Source of the DNA: JAHEEL01 sp963836085
GTDB taxonomy: Bacteria; Actinomycetota; Acidimicrobiia; Spongiisociales; UBA5794
Reading direction: 5' to 3'
DNA length: 64,000 nucleotides
Assembly: GCA_963836085.1 (NCBI GenBank)
Contig: CAWIHT010000011.1
Location: 186,001 to 250,000, forward strand
This document shows, one piece after another, positions 41,121-49,685 of the stretch. Under the pieces are notes generated by a model. It saw only the letters and a program-made list of their open reading frames with translations, searched no databases and was not told where the DNA came from. Position 1 is the stretch's first letter. Every line of letters begins with the position of its first letter. The position numbers and the translations under genes were made by a program.

Positions 41121-42883
41121 ACACCGCTCAACCCGACGGGGACATTCGGAGCGGCATCGGCTTGTTGGTGAAGACCCTGCGGTCGTATCCCAGATACGGC
41201 GTCATCGCGATCGCCGGAGCGCTCGTCTGGATGGTCGGGGTCGTGCTGCTGCCGGTCGTTGTCTCGATGGTGATCGACGATGCCATCCTCGCCCGGGACC
41301 GCAACCGACTGTGGCCGCTCATCGCCGCGCTGATCGGCGTCGGCATCGTCCAAGCCATTGGCATGGGATTCCGCAGGTACTTCGGATTCCGTCTCGCGTA
41401 CCGCGCAGAAGCCGACCTCCGCGGGCGCATGTTCGCCCACATCCAGCGGCTCGCGTTCTCATTCCACGACATCACACCGACCGGGCAGCTGATGTCCCGG
41501 GCATCGTCCGATCTCTCTCAGATCCGCTTGATCCTCATGATGCTGCCAATCGTGGTCGCGAATATTGCGATGTTCCTTGTGGTGATGGTCGTGTTGATCA
41601 TGATCGATCCCGTTCTCGGTCTCGTCGCCTCGCTCACCTTCCCGGCACTGGTGCTCAACGCCAACGCGCTCGCACGGCGCATCATTCGCCTCTCGTTCAG
41701 CGTCCAGCAGAAACTCGCCGATCTCGCCGAGGTGGTTGAGGAGAGCGTGGCCGGGATCGAGGTCGTGAAGGCCTACGGGCAGGAGCGGCGTGAGGAACTC
41801 CGCCTGAAGAACGCCGCCGTCGCGATTTACGAGGACACCATCCAGATCGCCCGGTATCGGTCGACGTACGCACCGCTCTTCGAACTCATTCCGTCGCTCG
41901 GGACCGTCGCGGTTCTGTGGCTTGGTGGGTTCCGCGTCATCGATGGGGCGCTGACCGAGGGGGAGTTCGTGGCCTTCACCCAGTATCTGGCGGTCTTGGT
42001 ACTCCCGCTGATGATCACCGGCTGGTTCTTCGCCAATCTACCGAGGGCAGCGGCGTCGGCGTCGCGGATCGATGAGTTGCTGTCGACTGATCCGGTCATC
42101 GAGGACCCTGTTAAGCCGATACCGCTTCCTGACGGGCCGGGCGAGATTCGTTTCGATGGGGTCCAGTTCGCCTACCCGGGCGGCGAGCCGGTCCTTGAGA
42201 ACATGGAACTCATCATCCCTGGAGGAACGGCGGTCGCCCTCGTCGGGACAACGGGGTCGGGCAAGACGACGGTGGCCAACCTCGTGCCGCGGTTCTATGA
42301 CGTATCCACCGGGTCGGTCTCGATCGACGGAGTCGACGTTCGCGATCTGCGCTTGGACGATCTGCGATCCGAAGTGGCCATCGTCTTCCAGGAGAGCTTC
42401 CTGTTCTCGGCGACGATCGCCGAGAACATCCTCGTCGGTGATCCTCGAGCGGATGAACGCGGTGTCCGGGCCGCCGCCCGACTCGCGCAGGCACACGACT
42501 TCATCTGTGCCATGCCGGACGGCTACGGAACCGTTGTCGGTGAACGCGGCCACACCCTGTCCGGCGGCCAGCGTCAGCGTGTCGCTCTCGCCAGGAGCGT
42601 TCTGCGGGATCCCCGAATTCTGATCTTGGACGACGCGACCTCGTCGGTCGACGCCGTCGTTGAGTCCGAGATCCAAGAGGCGCTCCGCCACGTGATGGCG
42701 GGCAGGACAACACTGATCATCGCTCACCGGACGTCGACGCTCGCGCTCGCCGACCTCGTGGTGTTCCTCGAGGACGGAGCGATCGCGGGCGTTGGCACCC
42801 ACGCTGAGTTGCTCGCCACGATCCCTCGGTATGGAGCGGTCCTGGCCCACGATGGCGATCGTGCGCCCGGTGGTGTCCGATGA
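41117..42883 (+). CDS. ABC exporter subunit with degenerate Walker B
   Basis: A 588-residue half-transporter: six-helix membrane domain (residues 1-320) and ATPase domain. Walker A is GTTGSGKTT, the signature LSGGQRQRVALARS, and the H-loop IIAHRTSTL. Walker B reads ILILDDATSSVD, with Asp where the catalytic Glu should be. The next gene has the reverse defect, so the pair fits a heterodimeric exporter of the TM287/288, BmrCD or LmrCD type. The exported substrate is unknown. Overlap with both neighbours indicates cotranslation. Confidence 0.92.
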   Translation: MNTAQPDGDIRSGIGLLVKTLRSYPRYGVIAIAGALVWMVGVVLLPVVVSMVIDDAILARDRNRLWPLIAALIGVGIVQAIGMGFRRYFGFRLAYRAEADLRGRMFAHIQRLAFSFHDITPTGQLMSRASSDLSQIRLILMMLPIVVANIAMFLVVMVVLIMIDPVLGLVASLTFPALVLNANALARRIIRLSFSVQQKLADLAEVVEESVAGIEVVKAYGQERREELRLKNAAVAIYEDTIQIARYRSTYAPLFELIPSLGTVAVLWLGGFRVIDGALTEGEFVAFTQYLAVLVLPLMITGWFFANLPRAAASASRIDELLSTDPVIEDPVKPIPLPDGPGEIRFDGVQFAYPGGEPVLENMELIIPGGTAVALVGTTGSGKTTVANLVPRFYDVSTGSVSIDGVDVRDLRLDDLRSEVAIVFQESFLFSATIAENILVGDPRADERGVRAAARLAQAHDFICAMPDGYGTVVGERGHTLSGGQRQRVALARSVLRDPRILILDDATSSVDAVVESEIQEALRHVMAGRTTLIIAHRTSTLALADLVVFLEDGAIAGVGTHAELLATIPRYGAVLAHDGDRAPGGVR

Positions 42884-44655
42884 GATACATGCAGCACGGC
42901 TCCGACTACGAAGTACAGGATCGCAGCGGTCTGCTCCGTCGCGCCGGCCGGATCGGCCGACCACTGCTGTGGCCAGCGGTCGGCGCATTCACCGCAGCGG
43001 CACTCGGCACGGCCGCCCGTCTCGCTGGTCCGCTCGCGGTCGGAGCCGGAATCGACCGCGGCGTTGCTGAGGGGGACAAGCAGATTGTGACGACCGCCGC
43101 GCTGGTGTTCATCGTTCTGCTCGTCGTGCAGTACGTGTTCGTGAAGATCTCGCGCTACGGCATCGCATGGGTCGGGGAGAAGTACTTGCTGAATCTCAGG
43201 AGCGTGGTGTTCCGTCACCTGATCCGATCCGACACGGCGTTCTTCTCCCGATCGAAGAGCGGTGTTCTGGTGAGTCGAATGACCTCGGATATCGAGTCAC
43301 TCCAGGAATTTGCAGGTGACGGCGCGGTGATGGCCGTCTCGAACGGCCTTACCGTGATCGGAGTGGCCATTGCCATGGTGCTGGTCGACTGGCAGATGGC
43401 GGTGTCGACGTTCGCGGTGATCGCCGTGCTCATCGGTGTCTCGGTTATCTTCCAACGCCAGGCGGCCAAGGCCTACGAGCAGGTCCGCGAGCGAATCGGG
43501 CGCGTCCTCGCCGGCCTTCAGGAGGGAATCGCCGGCGTCCGTGTCGTCCAGGCCTTCTCTCAGGAGCAAGTCCAGGCGACGTCGTTCGGCCGGGTCAACG
43601 AATCGCACTATCGAGCGCACATGAGTGCCGCGAAAGCGATCTCGTGGTATTTCCCGGCCGTCGGGTTCCTCCGTGTCGTAGCGATTGCCGCGGTGCTCGT
43701 CATCGGCGGGCTCCGGGTCATCGACGGTTCACTCACGTTCGGCACCCTCGTCGTGTTCCTCCTCTACCTCGACTGGTTCTTCCAGCCGATCGTCAACCTC
43801 GCGAACGTCTACAACCTGCTGCAGGCGGCCATTGCCGCGCTCGGCAAACTCTTCAACTTGCTCGATGTGAAGGCCCACGTGGTTGAGCGCCCCGGTGCCT
43901 ACGACCTCGCCGATCCTGTGGCCGGTGAGATCACGCTGAGCGGCGTGACCTTCGGCTACGACGACGAGACCATGGTGATCCAGGACGTCGACCTCGAGAT
44001 TCCGGCAGGTCAGCGGCTTGCCGTCGTGGGCGAGACCGGCGCGGGCAAGAGCACGATCGCCAAACTCGTCCTGCGCTACTACGACCCTCAGCAGGGTTCG
44101 GTCTCGATCGACGGTGCGGATCTCACCGACGTCACCATCGATTCCCGCACGGATGCCATCGCACTGATCCCGCAGGACGGTTTCCTCTTCAACGGGACCC
44201 TGAGAAGCAACCTCGCCTATGGCGCACCCGACGCATCCGACGAGGACGTGTGGAACGTGTTGCGGGCAATGGGTATCGACGACTGGGTGCGCGATCTCCC
44301 GGACGGGCTCGAGACGCAGGTCCGGGAGCGCGGAGGACGATTCTCGGCAGGGGAGCGTCAACTCGTGGCGCTCGGACGGGCATTCCTTGACGACCCCTCG
44401 GTGATCGTTCTCGACGAAGCGACCTCGAACCTCGACCCGGAGACCGAACTCGAAGTCGAAGGCGCACTCCGGGTGCTGCTTGCCGGGAGAACAGCAATCG
44501 TGATCGCCCATCGCCTCCGATCGGCTGAACGCGCCGATCGAGTGATCATGATCGGCGATGGGCGGATCATCGCCGATGGGACCCATGCAGACTTGATCGA
44601 ATCCAGCGATGAGTACCGTCTCCTCGTCGAAGTCTGGGAGAGGGGTATGTCGTGA
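42880..44655 (+). CDS. ABC exporter subunit with non-canonical signature
   Basis: A 591-residue half-transporter with six helices and one ATPase domain. Walker A is GETGAGKST and Walker B VIVLDEATSNLD keeps the catalytic Glu. The ABC signature is FSAGERQ instead of LSGGQ. The H-loop is VIAHRL. Paired with the preceding subunit this gives one full ATP site (its Walker B with the partner's LSGGQ) and one degenerate site. The start ATGA overlaps the previous stop. Confidence 0.92.
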   Translation: MRYMQHGSDYEVQDRSGLLRRAGRIGRPLLWPAVGAFTAAALGTAARLAGPLAVGAGIDRGVAEGDKQIVTTAALVFIVLLVVQYVFVKISRYGIAWVGEKYLLNLRSVVFRHLIRSDTAFFSRSKSGVLVSRMTSDIESLQEFAGDGAVMAVSNGLTVIGVAIAMVLVDWQMAVSTFAVIAVLIGVSVIFQRQAAKAYEQVRERIGRVLAGLQEGIAGVRVVQAFSQEQVQATSFGRVNESHYRAHMSAAKAISWYFPAVGFLRVVAIAAVLVIGGLRVIDGSLTFGTLVVFLLYLDWFFQPIVNLANVYNLLQAAIAALGKLFNLLDVKAHVVERPGAYDLADPVAGEITLSGVTFGYDDETMVIQDVDLEIPAGQRLAVVGETGAGKSTIAKLVLRYYDPQQGSVSIDGADLTDVTIDSRTDAIALIPQDGFLFNGTLRSNLAYGAPDASDEDVWNVLRAMGIDDWVRDLPDGLETQVRERGGRFSAGERQLVALGRAFLDDPSVIVLDEATSNLDPETELEVEGALRVLLAGRTAIVIAHRLRSAERADRVIMIGDGRIIADGTHADLIESSDEYRLLVEVWERGMS

Positions 44656-45776
44656 ACGGTGACTATCTGGCCGAGTTCGAAGAGCAAGACGGCTATCTGA
44701 ACTTCGCTTCGATCGGCCCGCCGGCACGGTCGGCTCGAGCGGCCGCCGCGGACCTCCTTGCACAAGCGGCAGCCGGGAGCCGACCCACTCCGGAACTCGT
44801 CGGTCCGGCATACGAACGTGCCCGTGCTGCGATCGCGGCGGGTCTCGGCGTACGGGACGGTCTCGCAACGTCGGTTCCGTCGACCAGCGCCGGGATGATG
44901 CAGATCGCTTTCGGTCTGGTTGGCGCCGGTGGCAACGTCGTGGTCCCGTCGCACGAGTTTCCGGCCAACCGGTATCCCTGGTTGCGCGCCGAGGCCGTTG
45001 GCGGCCCGATCGTCCGTGCGGTCGAGATTCCTGATGGGCGTGTCACTGCAGAAGCCCTGGCTCCGGCGATCGACGACGAGACCCGACTTGTCGCGGTGAG
45101 CCTCGTCGACTACATGACGGGATTCCGCGTCGATGTCGATCAGATCGTTGAAGCAGCGGGCGATGCACTCGTCATGGTTGACGGGATCCAGGGCCTCGGC
45201 GCTGTGGAGGCCGGCCTCGGATCGGCCGACGTATTCGTCGCCGGAGGCCAGAAGTGGCTCCGCGCCGGGTTCTCTGCCGGTGTCATGGGGGTCTCTGAGC
45301 GAACCATCGATCGGCTGGCACCAACGCTCACTGGCTGGTGGGGGGTCGAGGAGAACTTCGCGTTCGAGGTGCAACCGCCTCACCCACCGCTCGCAACCGC
45401 CGACCGATATCTCGAGGGTTCGCCGAATCTCCCCGGCGCCGTTGCTGCTGCCGCTGCGCTGCAGGTGATCGACCTGGGTGGCATCCGGGAGATCGAGTCG
45501 GCGGTTCTTGCGCGTTCGGCTGCGGTCCTCGACGGTGTCCGGAGCCTGGGCGCCGACGTCATCGCACCCTGGCGCTCCGACCGGGAACGAGCCGGGATCG
45601 TCACGTTCCGTCTCCCGGGAAGAGACGCTCTCTCGACCGTCGCCGCCCTCGGAGCGGAGGGATTGGTGGTGTCCGAACGCAACGGGTGGATTCGCGTCGC
45701 ACCGCACGCCACCACGCCGATTCGAGTGATCGAAGCATTCGGCGATGCACTGACGCGTCAAGTACGGAAGGCTTGA
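44652..45776 (+). CDS. Class V aminotransferase (PLP-dependent)
   Basis: A 374-residue enzyme of the fold-type I class V family (cysteine desulfurase/isopenicillin epimerase-like). LNFASIGPPARSARAA opens the fold, VDGIQGLGAVE contains the PLP-binding aspartate and glutamine, and AGGQKWLRAG holds the Schiff-base lysine. No active-site cysteine loop typical of SufS is apparent, so desulfurase activity is doubtful. The GTG start overlaps the ABC subunit stop (GTGA). The 3' end overlaps the convergent methyltransferase gene by 19 bases. Confidence 0.87.
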   Translation: MNGDYLAEFEEQDGYLNFASIGPPARSARAAAADLLAQAAAGSRPTPELVGPAYERARAAIAAGLGVRDGLATSVPSTSAGMMQIAFGLVGAGGNVVVPSHEFPANRYPWLRAEAVGGPIVRAVEIPDGRVTAEALAPAIDDETRLVAVSLVDYMTGFRVDVDQIVEAAGDALVMVDGIQGLGAVEAGLGSADVFVAGGQKWLRAGFSAGVMGVSERTIDRLAPTLTGWWGVEENFAFEVQPPHPPLATADRYLEGSPNLPGAVAAAAALQVIDLGGIREIESAVLARSAAVLDGVRSLGADVIAPWRSDRERAGIVTFRLPGRDALSTVAALGAEGLVVSERNGWIRVAPHATTPIRVIEAFGDALTRQVRKA

Positions 45777-46354
45777 CCGGCGACCACCGAACCACCACCC
45801 GATCGCCAGAGGTCGTCGACGTCCCAGCTGGTCGATTCGAGGATCTCAACCGTCGCCTGATTGAGCCGGCATCCACCGGCCACCTTGCCCCAGATGGGTG
45901 CCGCCCGGTCCTGCCACCGCGCCGTGCGGGAGTTCGGGGAGCGAACGTGCTCGAGAAACCGGAGAACGCCGCCGCTCCGTACGACCCGGTGTACTTCGTC
46001 GAGGGCCGCGACCGGGTCGGGGATCGTGCAGAGGGCGAATGTCATGATCGCCCCATCGAACGCACCATCGACGAACGGGAGCTCCGTGGCGTTGCCGCGA
46101 TAGAGGAAGAGGCGAGTGTCTGACCTGGCAGCCCTCGAGCGCATCCTGCGCAGCATGTTGCCGTCCGGTTCCACGGCGTGGATCTCGTCCGCCGTCTCGG
46201 GGTAGAGCGGTACGTTGAGACCGGTACCCGCTGCGAGTTCGACGATCCGGCCGGTGAGGCCTTCCATCAACCTGCGGCGCTGGTCTCGGACGCCCATCCA
46301 CTCCGTTGGTGCAAGGACCGCGTCGTAGACGGCTGCCAGCAGGGGATGGTTCAT
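45758..46354 (-). CDS. Class I SAM-dependent methyltransferase
   Basis: A 198-residue methyltransferase. IVELAAGTGLNVPLYP is the SAM-binding motif I, VEPDGNMLRRM is motif II, LPFVDGAFDGAIMTFALC covers motifs III-IV, and VVRSGGVLRFLEHV follows. It is close to the UbiE/COQ5-like small methyltransferases, so a small-molecule or lipid substrate is likely, not identified. The ATG at 46354 has a TAGGCT hexamer 6 bases before it. Confidence 0.87.
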   Translation of the reverse strand: MNHPLLAAVYDAVLAPTEWMGVRDQRRRLMEGLTGRIVELAAGTGLNVPLYPETADEIHAVEPDGNMLRRMRSRAARSDTRLFLYRGNATELPFVDGAFDGAIMTFALCTIPDPVAALDEVHRVVRSGGVLRFLEHVRSPNSRTARWQDRAAPIWGKVAGGCRLNQATVEILESTSWDVDDLWRSGGGSVVAGQAFRT

Positions 46355-46360
46355 GCCACC

Positions 46361-46366
46361 AGCCTA
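46361..46366 (-). promoter_or_regulatory. -10 element TAGGCT, leaderless start of the methyltransferase
   Basis: TANNNT on the minus strand, 6 bases before the ATG at 46354. Confidence 0.5.
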
Positions 46367-46431
46367 TTGCGGGGGCGGGCGGTCCCCGTCGGTCATTCGC
46401 TTGGCCTGCACCGCAGGCATCCCCGCCGGAG

Positions 46432-46437
46432 TACGAT
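46432..46437 (+). promoter_or_regulatory. -10 element TACGAT for the MT0933-type gene
   Basis: TANNNT 28 bases before the ATG at 46466, giving a short leader with a strong AAGGAGG ribosome site. Confidence 0.4.
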
Positions 46438-46465
46438 TCCTCTGTCCAGACAACAAGGAGGGGCA

Positions 46466-46645
46466 ATGGGTTTCGGAGACATGGTCGACAAGGCCAAAGA
46501 TCTCGTCGGCGGCAACAAGGAAGCGGTCAAGGGCGGCATCGACAAGGCAGCCGACGCAGCCGACAAGGCAACCGGGGGCAAGGCGTCGGACCAGATCGAC
46601 TCGGGCGCCGAGAAGGCCAAGGACATCGTCGACGATCAGACCTGA
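46466..46645 (+). CDS. MT0933-like antitoxin family small protein
   Basis: A 59-residue helical, charged protein beginning MGFGDMVDKAKDLVGGN, followed by KGGIDKAADAADKATGG and DQIDSGAEKAKDIV. This matches the MT0933/Rv0909 antitoxin family, also similar to CsbD-like stress proteins. A perfect AAGGAGG precedes the ATG, so it is likely highly translated. No toxin gene adjoins it: the flanking genes are a methyltransferase and an FMN-binding protein. A strong terminator hairpin follows 17 bases after its stop, so it is a monocistron. Confidence 0.82.
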   Translation: MGFGDMVDKAKDLVGGNKEAVKGGIDKAADAADKATGGKASDQIDSGAEKAKDIVDDQT

Positions 46646-46662
46646 TCGTTTCGTCGTTGCTC

Positions 46663-46694
46663 ACGGAGCACCGATCCTTGGGTCGGTGCTCCGT
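46663..46694 (+). terminator. Strong hairpin after the MT0933-type gene
   Basis: A 12-bp perfect stem, ACGGAGCACCGA with TCGGTGCTCCGT, around an 8-base loop TCCTTGGG. No T-run follows. It lies 9 bases before the -10 element of the next gene. Confidence 0.85.
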
Positions 46695-46702
46695 CGCGTC
46701 TC

Positions 46703-46708
46703 TAGGAT
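46703..46708 (+). promoter_or_regulatory. -10 element TAGGAT, leaderless start of the FMN-binding protein
   Basis: TANNNT with a 6-base gap to the ATG at 46715. Confidence 0.55.
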
Positions 46709-46714
46709 CGTCCC

Positions 46715-47368
46715 ATGAGTGATCCACGGTCCGAACGAACCACCGTGAGGCGCATCCCGGAGAAGGCCCGCTACGACCGAGCGACGGCCAACACTATCTT
46801 GGACGAGGCCATGTTCTGTCACGTGGGGTTCATCCAAGATGATGCCCCGTTCGTGATCCCGACGATCCACGCCCGGGTCGGTGACGTGCTCTACTTCCAC
46901 GGGTTGCCGGCGAGCAGGATGATGCGGCTGATGAAACAGGGAGCACAGGTGACGGTCACCGCAACGATTCTCGACGGCATCGTCGCCGCGCGGTCCGCGT
47001 TCCACCATTCGATGCACTACCGGTCGGTGATGGTCATGGGCCCGGCGCGCCTCGTCGACGATCCCGAAGAGCGGGCCGTCGCCTTTGAGGCGATAACGGA
47101 GGCCGTTCTGCCGGGCCGCTGGTCCGAAGCACGGCACCCGTCGACGAAGGAGGACAAGGGCACGCTGCTGGCCGCCGTCCCGATTGTTGAGTTCTCAGCC
47201 AAGGTGAGCGAGAAGGACGTCGGCGACGAACCCGAGGACTACGCCCTCCCCATCTGGGCCGGGGTCATCCCCCTGACCCTCACCCCCGGAACCCCCGAAC
47301 CCGACCCAAGAAACCTCGACGGCGTAGAAGTGCCTGACTCGGTGCGGCAGTTCGTCGACGAGTCGTAG
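46715..47368 (+). CDS. Pyridoxamine 5'-phosphate oxidase-like FMN-binding protein (NimA-like)
   Basis: A 217-residue flavin split-barrel protein. RRIPEKARYDRATANTILDE, CHVGFIQDDAPFVIPTI, VLYFHGLPASRMM and FHHSMHYRSVMVMGPARL match the NimA/5-nitroimidazole reductase-like group of FMN-binding proteins rather than true PdxH. The probable role is flavin-dependent reduction or flavin or heme binding; the substrate is unknown. The C-terminus is proline rich. It is convergent with the LLM oxidoreductase gene, 20 bases away. Confidence 0.83.
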   Translation: MSDPRSERTTVRRIPEKARYDRATANTILDEAMFCHVGFIQDDAPFVIPTIHARVGDVLYFHGLPASRMMRLMKQGAQVTVTATILDGIVAARSAFHHSMHYRSVMVMGPARLVDDPEERAVAFEAITEAVLPGRWSEARHPSTKEDKGTLLAAVPIVEFSAKVSEKDVGDEPEDYALPIWAGVIPLTLTPGTPEPDPRNLDGVEVPDSVRQFVDES

Positions 47369-47372
47369 CTTC

Positions 47373-47390
47373 GACTGGCGACTGGCGACT
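47373..47390. repeat. Heptamer tandem repeat (GACTGGC)2GACT, second copy
   Basis: Identical to the 18 bases at 12894-12911 and likewise abuts the stop codon of a minus-strand gene (the final bases overlap the stop at 47389-47391). Confidence 0.8.
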
Positions 47391-48180
47391 ACGCCGATCC
47401 GTTGTACGAATCCCGCCATTCCAGCCAGCGTTGGACGGGCGCCAAATCCATGTCGGGGCCGGTGACGCCAAGGGTGAACTCGGTGACGCCAAGGGAGGCG
47501 AACTCGTCGGCTTGGTCCAGGTTCCCCGGCTTGATCCCGATCGAGCGGGCGATGGTACCGGGGTCACGGTCGACCTTCGCACACCAGTCATCGAGCACCT
47601 TGGACTTGTGGGCGACCGTCTCGGCGTCGCCGAAGGTGTGCCAGATATCGGCGTGCTCGGCGACGATACGGAGGGTGACCTTCTCGCCGCCACCGCCGAT
47701 GAGGATCGGGATGTGGCGCGTTGGCGGAGGATCGAGACGCTCGAGGCGGCTGACGATCCGGGGCATGGCCGCGTCGAGGTCGTCGAGACGGCTGCGGGCG
47801 GTCCCGAACTCATACCCGTACTCGACGTAGTCCTTCTCGAACCATCCCGATCCGATCCCGAGAATGAGGCGCCCATCGGAAATGTGATCGACGGTCCTCG
47901 CCATGTCGGCGAGCAGTTCGGGGTTGCGATAGGAGTTGCACGTGACGAGGGCGCCGAACTCGACGCGCTCGGTCTGCTCGGCCCATGCAGCGAGCATGGT
48001 CCAGCATTCGAAGTGCTTGCCGGCGACAGGATCCGGATCGCCGTCGTAGAGCGGGTAGAAGTGGTCCCAGTTGTAGAGAACGTCGACGCCCATGTCCTCG
48101 GCCCGGGTGACGGCCTCCCGAATGCCGGCGTAGTCGATGTGCTGTGGGTGAAGGTGAACGGCGATGCGTACCGGCTTCAT
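47389..48180 (-). CDS. LLM class F420-dependent oxidoreductase
   Basis: A 263-residue TIM-barrel oxidoreductase of the luciferase-like family. It starts MKPVRIAVHLHPQHIDY; VLYNWDHFYPLY, FGALVTCNSYRNPELLADMA and RLILGIGSGWFEKDYVEYGY are conserved in the F420-using branch (MSMEG-type). Coenzyme F420 is inferred from family and phylum. The minus-strand ATG at 48180 has GAGAGGA about 7 bases upstream. It is divergent from the acetyltransferase gene. Confidence 0.87.
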   Translation of the reverse strand: MKPVRIAVHLHPQHIDYAGIREAVTRAEDMGVDVLYNWDHFYPLYDGDPDPVAGKHFECWTMLAAWAEQTERVEFGALVTCNSYRNPELLADMARTVDHISDGRLILGIGSGWFEKDYVEYGYEFGTARSRLDDLDAAMPRIVSRLERLDPPPTRHIPILIGGGGEKVTLRIVAEHADIWHTFGDAETVAHKSKVLDDWCAKVDRDPGTIARSIGIKPGNLDQADEFASLGVTEFTLGVTGPDMDLAPVQRWLEWRDSYNGSA

Positions 48181-48249
48181 GGGTCGTCCTCTCGACTCGG
48201 TGGTATCGAGTCATCGTATCGGAGGTCGAGGTGCTTCCCGCACCGTCGG

Positions 48250-48255
48250 TAGGCT
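48250..48255 (+). promoter_or_regulatory. -10 element TAGGCT, leaderless start of the Eis-like gene
   Basis: TANNNT with a 7-base gap to the ATG at 48263. Confidence 0.5.
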
Positions 48256-48262
48256 TTCCGCC

Positions 48263-49483
48263 ATGGAGATCACCACCCGCCCGATCACGAAAGACGAGAC
48301 GGTCCAGTTCCGCCAAGCCATCATGTTGGGCTTCGGCGAGGACCTCGACGACGATGAGTTCCCCCCGGAGTGGTTCGATGATCTCATCCCCCTCGACCGC
48401 ACCTCGGCGGTGTTCGATGGCGACCAGATCGTCGGAACGCTCGCTGGTTTCCCGTTTGAAATCACTGTTCCGGGCGGGGCTCAAGTCCTGATGGCGGGTA
48501 CCACGATCGTCGCCGTTGCTGCGACCCATCGCAGGCGCGGCGCACTCAGTGCCATGATGACCGATCATCTCGAAGACGGACTCGAGCGGGGCGAGCCACT
48601 CGTCGGGTTGTGGGCCTCCGAGAGCCTGATCTACGGACGGTTTGGGTTTGGTGTCGCAACCGAGCAGGACGAGATTGAGATCGACCAGACTCGGATCAGC
48701 GTCGAGGGGGAAGCAGGGTCGGTGCGACTCGTGACGGCCGAGGAAGCAGCAGAGATCTTCCCTGCGATCTACGAAGAGGAGCGCCTGAGACGCCCGGGGA
48801 TGCTCTCGCGCACTTCGGACTGGTGGAAGCACCTCTTCGTCGATCCCGCAGGTCGACGGCGGGGATTCTCGTCGCTGCGTCTCTTGCTCCACGAGACCGA
48901 CGGTCGTCCAGACGGCTACGCGTTCTACCGGCAGAAGCCTGATTGGGAGTCGGGGTTCCCGGAGGGCAAGTTGGCCATCCGCGAGATCATCGCCGTATCG
49001 CCGACCGCGCACACCGGTCTGTGGCGGTTCCTGACGTCGGTCGACCTGTTCGTCAACATCAGCCACTGGAATCTGCCAGTCGACGACCCGCTGGCATGGA
49101 AGGTCCCGGATCATCGCCGCATCAAGCGGAAACGGTGGGACGCGCTCTATCTGCGCATCCTCGACGTGGTGCAGGCGCTCGAGGCGCGCACCTACGGTGC
49201 GGACGGCAGCGTCGCGTTCACCGTTGACGACCCGTTCCTTCCCGATGTCGGGGGTTCGTTCGAACTCACGGTGGTTGACGGCGCTGGAACCTGTCAACGG
49301 ACCGTTGCCAGTGCAGCGGATCTCAACATGGACACCACCGATCTCGCCAGTCTCTATCTCGGTGGTCACAGCGCCGTCGCCATGGCGCGGGCCGGTCGAA
49401 TCCAGGGTGAGGCAGATTCGGTCGAGTTGCTCGGGAGGATGTTCCGCGGGGATGTGGCCCCTTGGTGCGAAGAGGTCTTCTAG
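48263..49483 (+). CDS. Eis-like GNAT N-acetyltransferase
   Basis: A 406-residue protein with the three-part Eis layout. An N-terminal GNAT domain contains GTTIVAVAATHRRRGALSAM (acetyl-CoA loop). A second GNAT-like domain lies near residues 150-290, and a C-terminal sterol-carrier-like domain ends with the free carboxylate. The C-terminal carboxyl is catalytic in Eis enzymes. Known members acetylate aminoglycosides and other amines; the natural substrate here is unknown. I use the ATG at 48263 rather than the longer reading, because it begins at MEITTRPI and follows a promoter hexamer by 7 bases. Confidence 0.87.
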   Translation: MEITTRPITKDETVQFRQAIMLGFGEDLDDDEFPPEWFDDLIPLDRTSAVFDGDQIVGTLAGFPFEITVPGGAQVLMAGTTIVAVAATHRRRGALSAMMTDHLEDGLERGEPLVGLWASESLIYGRFGFGVATEQDEIEIDQTRISVEGEAGSVRLVTAEEAAEIFPAIYEEERLRRPGMLSRTSDWWKHLFVDPAGRRRGFSSLRLLLHETDGRPDGYAFYRQKPDWESGFPEGKLAIREIIAVSPTAHTGLWRFLTSVDLFVNISHWNLPVDDPLAWKVPDHRRIKRKRWDALYLRILDVVQALEARTYGADGSVAFTVDDPFLPDVGGSFELTVVDGAGTCQRTVASAADLNMDTTDLASLYLGGHSAVAMARAGRIQGEADSVELLGRMFRGDVAPWCEEVF

Positions 49484-49639
49484 GCCGGATGGGGGGGGAG
49501 GGAACGTATCGGTCTTCGGCGGCGTTAGTCCCATGGAGGATGGCCCGTCGGGGCGGATTCGGTCTTCCCCACTCCCACTCGTTCCGACCCCGGCGGGACC
49601 CTCCGCCCAATTCCCGGTCGTTTCGTTGCTGAGGCGTCG

Positions 49640-49645
49640 TACAAT
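49640..49645 (+). promoter_or_regulatory. -10 element TACAAT for sufB
   Basis: A near-consensus TACAAT 3 bases upstream of the palindrome at 49648-49663; the transcription start should fall inside that palindrome. Confidence 0.6.
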
Positions 49646-49647
49646 GA

Positions 49648-49663
49648 CACTATCTCGATAGTG
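49648..49663. promoter_or_regulatory. Operator-like palindrome at the sufB promoter
   Basis: CACTATC-TC-GATAGTG, perfect 7-bp arms, placed over the expected transcription start. A repressor such as the Rrf2- or SufR-type regulators that control SUF operons would fit, but no regulator gene is in the window. Confidence 0.6.
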
Positions 49664-49685
49664 CAAATCCGGGGAGCGCAGCATC

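Noticed and set aside
44652..45776. Class V aminotransferase as the missing SufS
   Set aside because: It lacks an evident catalytic cysteine loop and belongs to the exporter operon, far from sufB.
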